A DNA stretch of 64,000 nt from Verrucomicrobiota bacterium (lineage in GTDB: Bacteria > Verrucomicrobiota > Verrucomicrobiia > Verrucomicrobiales > DEV007), in assembly GCA_018970725.1 (NCBI GenBank), contig JAGWVU010000006.1, positions 1 to 64,000 on the forward strand. The letters are read 5' to 3'. Under the pieces are notes generated by a model. That model had not been told where the DNA came from and searched no databases. It saw only the letters and a list, made by a program, of their open reading frames with translations. A program made the position numbers and the translations under genes. Shown here piece by piece: positions 59,216 through 64,000 of this stretch (within the stretch, counting starts at the first letter, position 1; the number at the start of each line of letters is the position of its first letter).

Positions 59216-61159
59216 TCAGGCCAAGCGCCGCTCGATATCGGAGCGCAGGGCCGACCAAAGGGACGTCAGGCCGGCGCTCACCTCCGCCTTGATTTCGGCC
59301 AAATCACCACCGCCGCCCGGTTTGCCCCCAAAGAGGTAATACTTGATTTTCGGTTCCGTGCCACTGGGACGCACCGCGAAACTCCGTCCGTCGGCCAAAT
59401 CCACAATCAGCATTTTTTCCGCGGGGATCTCGTCCCCTTCCTCGTCGATCACGCCCCCGTTGAAGAAATTCCTGACCCGGGAAACGGCCGAGCCATCCAC
59501 TTCGGCGGGAGGATGATCCCGGTAGGAGTTCGCCAGTTTCTGGATGCGGGCCGCCCCCGAGGCTCCCTCCATGGAGATCGATTCCCCACGCTCCAGAAAA
59601 TAGCCAAAGCGTTCATAAATTTCATCGAGGAGATCGATCAGGGTCAGGCCGCGGGACTTTGCATAGGCCGCCACCTCGGCAAACATGACCGCCGCGCCGT
59701 TCCCGTCCTTGTCCCGCAGGAAATCATCCCCGAGATATCCGTAACTTTCTTCCCCGCCGAACACGAAAAAGCGGGAATGATGCAACCGGGCGGCCCTGGA
59801 TTCCGCCGAGGAAAGTTCGCGGTAACGGGCTTGGATTTCCGGCGGGAGGCTCCGCTCGTATTTGCGCAATTTCTCCCCGATGTATTTGAAGCCGGTCAGG
59901 GTATTGACGCAATGAATCTGGAATCCCCGGGCGATCGCATCCTGAAGCGGCGAGGTGACGAGTGTTTTGACCCATACCGCATGATCGCGGTTTCCCTCGT
60001 TGAGAATCCCGAGCTCGAAGAACGTTTTGATCCGGTAATAACCGATCAAGCAGCCGATCATGTTCCCCGTGAGCAGTTGCAACCGGCCCTCCCGGTTGCG
60101 CACCGCCACGCCCATCCGGTCGCAGTCCGGATCCGTCGCCAAAACCAGATCGGCCCCTTCCGCATCCGCCTGCTCCATCGCCATTTGCAACGCCGGACCG
60201 TTTTCCGGATTGGGGGAATCGACCGTGGGAAAACGCCCGTCCGGCACATCCTGGGCCGGCACGGTGGCACACTGGAACCGGAGGCGCCGCAGCATCGCGG
60301 GCGTGATGGCCCCGCCGACACCGTGCAAATTGGAGAAGACGATTTTCAGGTCGTTCTGCGACGCCACCAGAGCGGGTTGGAGAAGCAGGGATTCCAGCCG
60401 ATCCATGTAGAGTGCATCGTTCGCGGAACCGATCTCGAAGATCGTGCCCTGAACGGCGCGGGGCAGGGCGGTGTAAGACTCGCTGGGAATCGTGGCGAAC
60501 TCATTGATGATGCCGCTGGCATGGGGTTGCACCACCTGGGCCCCGTCGTTGAAATAGACCTTGAACCCGTTGTCGTGCGGCGGGTTGTGACTCGCGGTAA
60601 GCACCACCCCGGCCGTGGTCCCGATCTGCCGGACCGCGAAGGAAAGCTGGGGGGTGGAACGGGGGGCCGCAAAGAGATGGACATCGCATCCATTTTCCGC
60701 CGCCACTTGCGCGCAAAAGACGGCGAACTCCCGGCTGAAATGACGGGTGTCGTGGGCAATCGCGAGGGATGGTTTCCCGGCCAGCCCCTCCCGCGCCACG
60801 TGGGCGCGCAGGTAGCGCACCAGCCCTTGGGTGGCCCGGCTCAAGTTGAAATAATTCAAACAGTTCGTCCCCACCGCGGGAAACTCCGGGCGCCCCAAAG
60901 CGGTGGGGGTTCCCCGCTCCGCCTCGGTAACCACCCTGCCAATCGTCCGCGCCCGCATCCCGCCCGTGCCAAAAGCCAGTCTCTGGAAAAAGCGGTCATT
61001 CAACTCCGACCACTCACCGGCCGCCACCAATTGCCCGATGCTCTCCGCATAGAGAGCGTTGGACCCGCACTGCAACAAAGCGGCAATGTTCTCGCGGCTG
61101 GCGGGCAGGAGGACACCGCTGGCGACGGCGGCATCGAGACGATCGGTCAGGGTGTTCAT
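59216..61159 (-). CDS. Phosphoglucomutase/phosphomannomutase family
   Basis: A 647-residue alpha-D-phosphohexomutase from the ATG at 61159. The active-site serine loop is TASHNPPHDNGFKVY (about 187-201), the Mg loop is DPDCDRMGVAV, the sugar-binding loop is FGGEESYGYL, and the phosphate-binding C-terminal motif is VRPSGTEPKIK. Long eukaryote-like PGM/PMM enzymes of this kind interconvert hexose 1- and 6-phosphates, giving precursors for glycogen, LPS and capsule. It ends two bases before lnt, so the two may be co-transcribed. Confidence 0.92.
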   Translation of the reverse strand: MNTLTDRLDAAVASGVLLPASRENIAALLQCGSNALYAESIGQLVAAGEWSELNDRFFQRLAFGTGGMRARTIGRVVTEAERGTPTALGRPEFPAVGTNCLNYFNLSRATQGLVRYLRAHVAREGLAGKPSLAIAHDTRHFSREFAVFCAQVAAENGCDVHLFAAPRSTPQLSFAVRQIGTTAGVVLTASHNPPHDNGFKVYFNDGAQVVQPHASGIINEFATIPSESYTALPRAVQGTIFEIGSANDALYMDRLESLLLQPALVASQNDLKIVFSNLHGVGGAITPAMLRRLRFQCATVPAQDVPDGRFPTVDSPNPENGPALQMAMEQADAEGADLVLATDPDCDRMGVAVRNREGRLQLLTGNMIGCLIGYYRIKTFFELGILNEGNRDHAVWVKTLVTSPLQDAIARGFQIHCVNTLTGFKYIGEKLRKYERSLPPEIQARYRELSSAESRAARLHHSRFFVFGGEESYGYLGDDFLRDKDGNGAAVMFAEVAAYAKSRGLTLIDLLDEIYERFGYFLERGESISMEGASGAARIQKLANSYRDHPPAEVDGSAVSRVRNFFNGGVIDEEGDEIPAEKMLIVDLADGRSFAVRPSGTEPKIKYYLFGGKPGGGGDLAEIKAEVSAGLTSLWSALRSDIERRLA

Positions 61160-61352
61160 GAACGCGCCTACACTGCATGACAAGCCGGGCTTTTCAACGT
61201 GTGCGTGGCGCGAATTTGCGGGGGCTTCCTCTCGGCGGCCCCACGAGGTCGCGAAGGGCTTGAGGCTGTGAAAGAAAGGGGGGAGTGGCGTTTCGCTTCG
61301 CGTGACCGGGGAAACCGGCGGGTGGCTGGATTCCAAAGAGACTGGAGCCGCT

Positions 61353-61631
61353 TCACCTCTCCGCCGCGAAGTCCTCCAGGGACGCGCAAACCCCGGCCCG
61401 GCGGACCAGTTGGCGCAGGTGGGTGAGGTCGGTCACCTGAAGAACGGATTCACGCAGCGCCACCGGGATTTCCGTGAACCGTGTTTCCAGCAGATCAAAG
61501 ATGGCATCACGCAGCGCTGAAAGGTGACCTTCCAGCCGTCCCTCGACCCGCCCTTCCCGGCGACCTTCGACCCGCCCTTCCCGGCGACCTTCGGCACGTC
61601 CTTCCTCCTTCAGCATTTCCGCAGTGCTCAT
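61353..61631 (-). CDS. Predicted intragenic RpnS-like protein
   Basis: Within the Rpn gene, at residue 254, an ATG (61631) is preceded on the coding strand by GGAGGAAAAGGAGCAATTC. This is a near-perfect Shine-Dalgarno sequence (AAGGAG) six bases before the start, much stronger than almost any other in the window. It would give a 92-residue product made of the repeat region and the C-terminal helices. In E. coli, rpnS genes are translated in just this way from inside rpnL and their products inhibit the nuclease. This is inference from position and ribosome site. Confidence 0.6.
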   Translation of the reverse strand: MSTAEMLKEEGRAEGRREGRVEGRREGRVEGRLEGHLSALRDAIFDLLETRFTEIPVALRESVLQVTDLTHLRQLVRRAGVCASLEDFAAER

Positions 61632-62390
61632 GAATTGCTCCTTTTCCTCCGGCGGGATGGTTTCTTCCACAATGCGCCGAACCTCCTCACCTCGCAAGTC
61701 CGACGCTTGAAGGAGAAAGGTCCAGAGCAGCGCAGCCAAATCCGTGGCCACTTCCCGGTGCTCTTCCTCGAACAGTTCGCCCACGATCCGGCGCACCTCT
61801 TCAAAGCCCATTGGTCCCTGACGTTCGGCCTGCAGCGCCGCCAGAATGGCCCGGGCCAAGTGACCTTCGGCCAGTTTTTCCCAAGGCACACCCGCCAGCT
61901 CCACGAGACAAAACCCACCATCCGGCGCAAAGGTGTCCGCCCAATGGCGAAGATCATCCGGCACGTCGATCAACTCCCGCAACCGCCAGAGTTTGCCCCA
62001 GGCTTTCGGTCCCGGATGCAGGACAATCGGCACCACCAGCGGCAAACCGGCGCCGGCCAGATCGGTCTCGATGCCTTCGGTCTCCGCTTCGCTGCGCCAT
62101 TGCCGCCAAATCAGGAGCACATACTCCAGCATCCTCAGGGCCATGCGTCGGGGGATGGCCACTTGATGCTCGACGAGGATGTAGAAATGCACCTCGCGCC
62201 CCGCCGCTTTGAGCCGGTAAACCACGTCCTCGCGCCGTTCGGCCAGAGCTTCGTTGATTCCCGCGATCTTGCGAACCTCCAAGCTGGACCAGTCCACCAA
62301 GTCCACAAAGACCTTGGGCAACCAGGCACTCAAGAACTGACGGGCCACCAACGGATTGGAAAACGCACCGCGGAACAGGGAATCGCTCAT
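61353..62390 (-). CDS. Rpn-family putative nuclease (RpnL-like)
   Basis: A 345-residue member of the Rpn/PD-(D/E)XK family (Transposase_31-like). It begins MSDSLFRGAFSNPLVARQFL, has the characteristic REDVVYRLKAAGREVHFYILVEHQ nuclease core in which D55 and E74 flank the lysine-containing strand as active-site candidates, and LRMLEYVLLIWRQW. The C-terminal third is charged, with 8-residue repeats of the EGRREGRV type, and a helical end. Rpn proteins are recombination-promoting nucleases and, in E. coli, antiphage toxins. A second start with a strong ribosome site lies inside the frame (see the next entry). Confidence 0.82.
   Translation of the reverse strand: MSDSLFRGAFSNPLVARQFLSAWLPKVFVDLVDWSSLEVRKIAGINEALAERREDVVYRLKAAGREVHFYILVEHQVAIPRRMALRMLEYVLLIWRQWRSEAETEGIETDLAGAGLPLVVPIVLHPGPKAWGKLWRLRELIDVPDDLRHWADTFAPDGGFCLVELAGVPWEKLAEGHLARAILAALQAERQGPMGFEEVRRIVGELFEEEHREVATDLAALLWTFLLQASDLRGEEVRRIVEETIPPEEKEQFMSTAEMLKEEGRAEGRREGRVEGRREGRVEGRLEGHLSALRDAIFDLLETRFTEIPVALRESVLQVTDLTHLRQLVRRAGVCASLEDFAAER
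61541..61609 (-). repeat. 24-base tandem repeats in rpn gene
   Basis: Roughly three units of 24 bases encode GRREGRVE-type octapeptides. Two units are identical at DNA level (CCCGCCCTTCCCGGCGACCT on the plus strand). They form the flexible hinge between the nuclease body and C-terminal domain and may vary in copy number. Confidence 0.7.
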
Positions 62391-62410
62391 GGGCAGGCGT
62401 CCCTACGGTT

Positions 62411-62468
62411 GCCTTGCGTCTGATGCAAGTCGTCAATCCGCAAGCGATATGTTCAATTGACGCAAGGC
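62411..62468. repeat. Inverted repeat upstream of rpn gene
   Basis: GCCTTGCGTC (62411-62420) and its exact reverse complement GACGCAAGGC (62459-62468) flank 38 bases and lie 20-80 bases upstream of the Rpn gene start. It could be a repressor site or transcript structure controlling that gene. Confidence 0.55.
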
Positions 62469-62562
62469 TTCACGATTTTCCTTGCACGGACTTGGGGACT
62501 GCGTCGAATGAACAGAGTCCGTGAGACCGCATTGCCTCTCCCGGGGTTTGGACCTACTGAGG

Positions 62563-63537
62563 TCAGAAACGCCACACCACTCCGGCCCGGAGGATCCCGT
62601 CGGGGGCTACCGGCGTCAGACCCATGCCGATTCCGGCGCGCAGAGTCACATTGTGGTGCGGCAGATAGAAGGCCCCGAGATTGATTTCCTGGTAGCCGTT
62701 GGAGGCGAAATCACCCGTCGCCTCCACACTCATGGAGAAGGAATGCGTGAACTGGTGCCGCATCCCGGCCGCGTAACCCCAGCCGGCCGCGCCATCGTCC
62801 GCGAGCACGTTGATGAGGTTGAAAACCACTTTGTCGTGATCCGTCAGGGTTCCCTCCACCACCAGAGTCCCGAAAAAGGCATTGTCCCCGTGGGTGTGCG
62901 TGGAGCCCGCATGGCTGTGCTGATGCCCCCCGGAAGCGTTGGAACCCTGCCCGTTCACCGTCGTGGTCTGGCTCGTGCCATCGGCCTTGACCACGGTCCG
63001 GACGATTTGGGTGTGGACATGCCCCCCTGCGCCGGGGTCGTCCGGATTCCCGCTCGAGCCGGAGCCATGCGGGTGCACCGTCCGAATCACCTTGGTGATC
63101 ACCCGCTCGCCCGAGGACAAGGTGGAGCGCTCCACGGACACGGACGGGTCGGGCGTTTCCACACTTCTGGCGAATTGATAACGCGCGGAAAAACCGACCC
63201 GGATTGGGAAATCGGACTCCGGGGGCGTGATCTGATAGTAAAAACCAGGCATGACGCTCTCGTAGCCCCACGGGGATCCCATTGGATCGTCGAAGCTCAG
63301 GGAGACCCCAAGCGCCGCCCGCGGGAAGACGCCGAAAATCAGTTGGGGCTCGAGGCCGAACTCGAACTCGCTCCCCGTTTTCGTGGTCTCGAATCCTCCG
63401 ATGAGAACCCCGTTGAACATTTCCGGCAGGTAGAAATCCTGGAGCACGAGAAAGTCCCGGCCATGATGGGCCCGCGCCTCGGGCCCCGAAAACAGGGCCC
63501 CGGCCATGAGGCAAAGGGTGATCGAGAGTCGGCGCAT
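62563..63537 (-). CDS. Outer-membrane protein with His-rich loop
   Basis: A product of about 324 residues from the ATG at 63537 with a signal peptide (ending PEARA-HH). It has an alternating beta-strand pattern and ends in VVWRF, the terminal Phe expected of beta-barrels. Between about residues 130 and 235 a long loop is rich in His, Gly, Ser and Asp (HPHGSGSSG, GGHVHTQ, GGHQHSHAGSTHTHGDN), suggesting binding of divalent metals such as zinc, nickel or copper. No family is recognised with certainty. It may be a metal-related outer-membrane sensor or channel. Confidence 0.72.
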   Translation of the reverse strand: MRRLSITLCLMAGALFSGPEARAHHGRDFLVLQDFYLPEMFNGVLIGGFETTKTGSEFEFGLEPQLIFGVFPRAALGVSLSFDDPMGSPWGYESVMPGFYYQITPPESDFPIRVGFSARYQFARSVETPDPSVSVERSTLSSGERVITKVIRTVHPHGSGSSGNPDDPGAGGHVHTQIVRTVVKADGTSQTTTVNGQGSNASGGHQHSHAGSTHTHGDNAFFGTLVVEGTLTDHDKVVFNLINVLADDGAAGWGYAAGMRHQFTHSFSMSVEATGDFASNGYQEINLGAFYLPHHNVTLRAGIGMGLTPVAPDGILRAGVVWRF

Positions 63538-63589
63538 CGGGAGGGCGGTCACGAGGGAAGCGAATAAAGCGGAAGTCAAGGGAGGAAGA

Positions 63590-63618
63590 GGGCCGCAGAG
63601 ACCATTGCTCCGCGGCCC
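63590..63618 (-). terminator. Strong GC hairpin after partial gene
   Basis: GGGCCGC (63590-63596) pairs with GCGGCCC (63612-63618) and the inner GAG/CTC pair, with one mismatch, around a 7-base loop. It lies 18 bases beyond the stop of the minus-strand partial gene. On that strand it is followed only by TCTTCC, so it is a weak candidate for intrinsic termination. Confidence 0.5.
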
Positions 63619-63636
63619 AAAGACGAACCGGCCAAC

Positions 63637-64000
63637 TTACGGCGCCAACGGCTCGAGCAAGACTTTGCCCGACCGAACCGGGCTGGTGCGCAGCGTCGTC
63701 GCCGGCGGACCGGCTTGCGGCAGTTCCGGCAGGAGGAAGAACCCGAACAGCTTCGGCACCGCGCCATCATGGACGATCATGCCGCGAAACGGGGTCACCC
63801 GGGTGTTCGCCCCGTTCCCCAACGTGAACTGCCCCGTGCTCGCTCCCGTCAGCACGGCGCGCACACCTGGAGCGGCGAAAGGACGGCGCGTCACCAAACT
63901 CACCAGACCCGGATTCGCCCCGATCATGGAGGCAGCTTGAGCCTCACCCGGCTTCACTTCGACATTGGTATCCAATCCGGTTTCCGGAGCCCCGCCATCG
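63637..64000 (-). CDS. C-terminal part of a surface protein (cut by window)
   Basis: The frame is open to the right edge and ends at TAA (63637-63639), giving the last 120 residues. The QFTLGNGANTRVTPFRGMIV segment followed by LFGFFLLPELPQAG resembles the end of the triple-SUMF1 protein (SFELRDGPRKRVVPFSGVL, then GHYLMPPL), so both share the same C-terminal beta domain. The rest of the protein lies outside the window. Confidence 0.7.
   Translation of the reverse strand, partial: DGGAPETGLDTNVEVKPGEAQAASMIGANPGLVSLVTRRPFAAPGVRAVLTGASTGQFTLGNGANTRVTPFRGMIVHDGAVPKLFGFFLLPELPQAGPPATTLRTSPVRSGKVLLEPLAP

Noticed and set aside
59213-61180. A 655-codon plus-strand frame opposite the phosphohexomutase
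   Set aside because: Mirror of a conserved enzyme; no fold or motif of its own.
61541-61609. Short tandem repeats considered as a CRISPR-like array
   Set aside because: The units are contiguous 24-base coding repeats with no spacers, inside the Rpn gene.

Overview
The window looks like a chromosomal segment of a high-G+C, Gram-negative, LPS-bearing bacterium, most probably a member of the Verrucomicrobiota. This rests on gene content read directly from the sequence: an SHD1-like module joined to a zinc protease, a secreted sulfatase beside tandem SUMF1/MBG-domain surface proteins, the DUF1552 + DUF1592/1588/1585 cytochrome pair typical of the Planctomycetota/Verrucomicrobiota, a GldA/GldF/GldG/DUF4340 ABC operon, LptG, Lnt and a lauroyl-transferase/heptosyltransferase fusion. 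I see no tRNA, rRNA, CRISPR array, phage block or insertion sequence. Coding density is high, and the strong GC3 bias produces many long antisense shadow frames, which are left out.

Layout. 0-0.55 kb: gene-free stretch with four copies of a palindromic motif; a fifth lies at 26.66 kb. 0.57-5.0 kb: small membrane protein, ComEC-like protein, secreted SHD1 metallopeptidase. 5.0-7.7 kb (minus): pyrE, an outer-membrane beta-barrel gene with a clear terminator, and the NYN/OST-HTH protein. 7.7-11.8 kb (minus): a PqqD-like/M50 protease/lipoyl membrane protein and a GAF/HlyD adaptor, forming with the NYN gene one tightly packed unit. 12.0-17.3 kb (plus): zinc peptidase, secG, the LpxL-WaaF fusion, then DUF350 / lipoprotein / ATP-grasp ligase. 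17.3-19.5 kb (minus): two PilT-type ATPases, one interrupted by an in-frame TGA. 19.5-30.7 kb: sulfatase, a 1.77-kilo-residue triple-SUMF1 surface protein, and the DUF1552/cytochrome pair. 30.7-36.5 kb: HAD phosphatase, pseudo-protease and HtrA operon, ychF, SMUG-type uracil-DNA glycosylase. 37-41.4 kb: RpoD-type sigma factor and a three-gene ebo cluster (eboE-eboC-eboD). 41.5-47.8 kb: lipoproteins, a stand-alone DsbD N-terminal-like protein, a SET-domain methyltransferase, lptG, dinG. 47.8-53.0 kb: Gld-type ABC operon with DUF4340. 53-64 kb: SASA-esterase/hydrolase fusion, TatD, GYF-RDD protein, lnt and phosphohexomutase, an Rpn-family nuclease with a probable intragenic second gene, a His-rich outer-membrane protein, and the C-terminal part of a surface protein cut by the window edge.

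How genes work together. Envelope biogenesis dominates (secG, lpxL-waaF, lptG, lnt, HtrA, beta-barrels). The ebo genes probably make and handle a prenylated cyclitol-type metabolite. The least explained unit is the GAF-HlyD / PqqD-M50-lipoyl / NYN-OST-HTH cassette: it has the parts of a peptide-processing and export device but no visible ABC transporter or TolC. The other strong candidates are the intragenic Rpn gene, the dispersed palindrome family and the stop-interrupted pilT.
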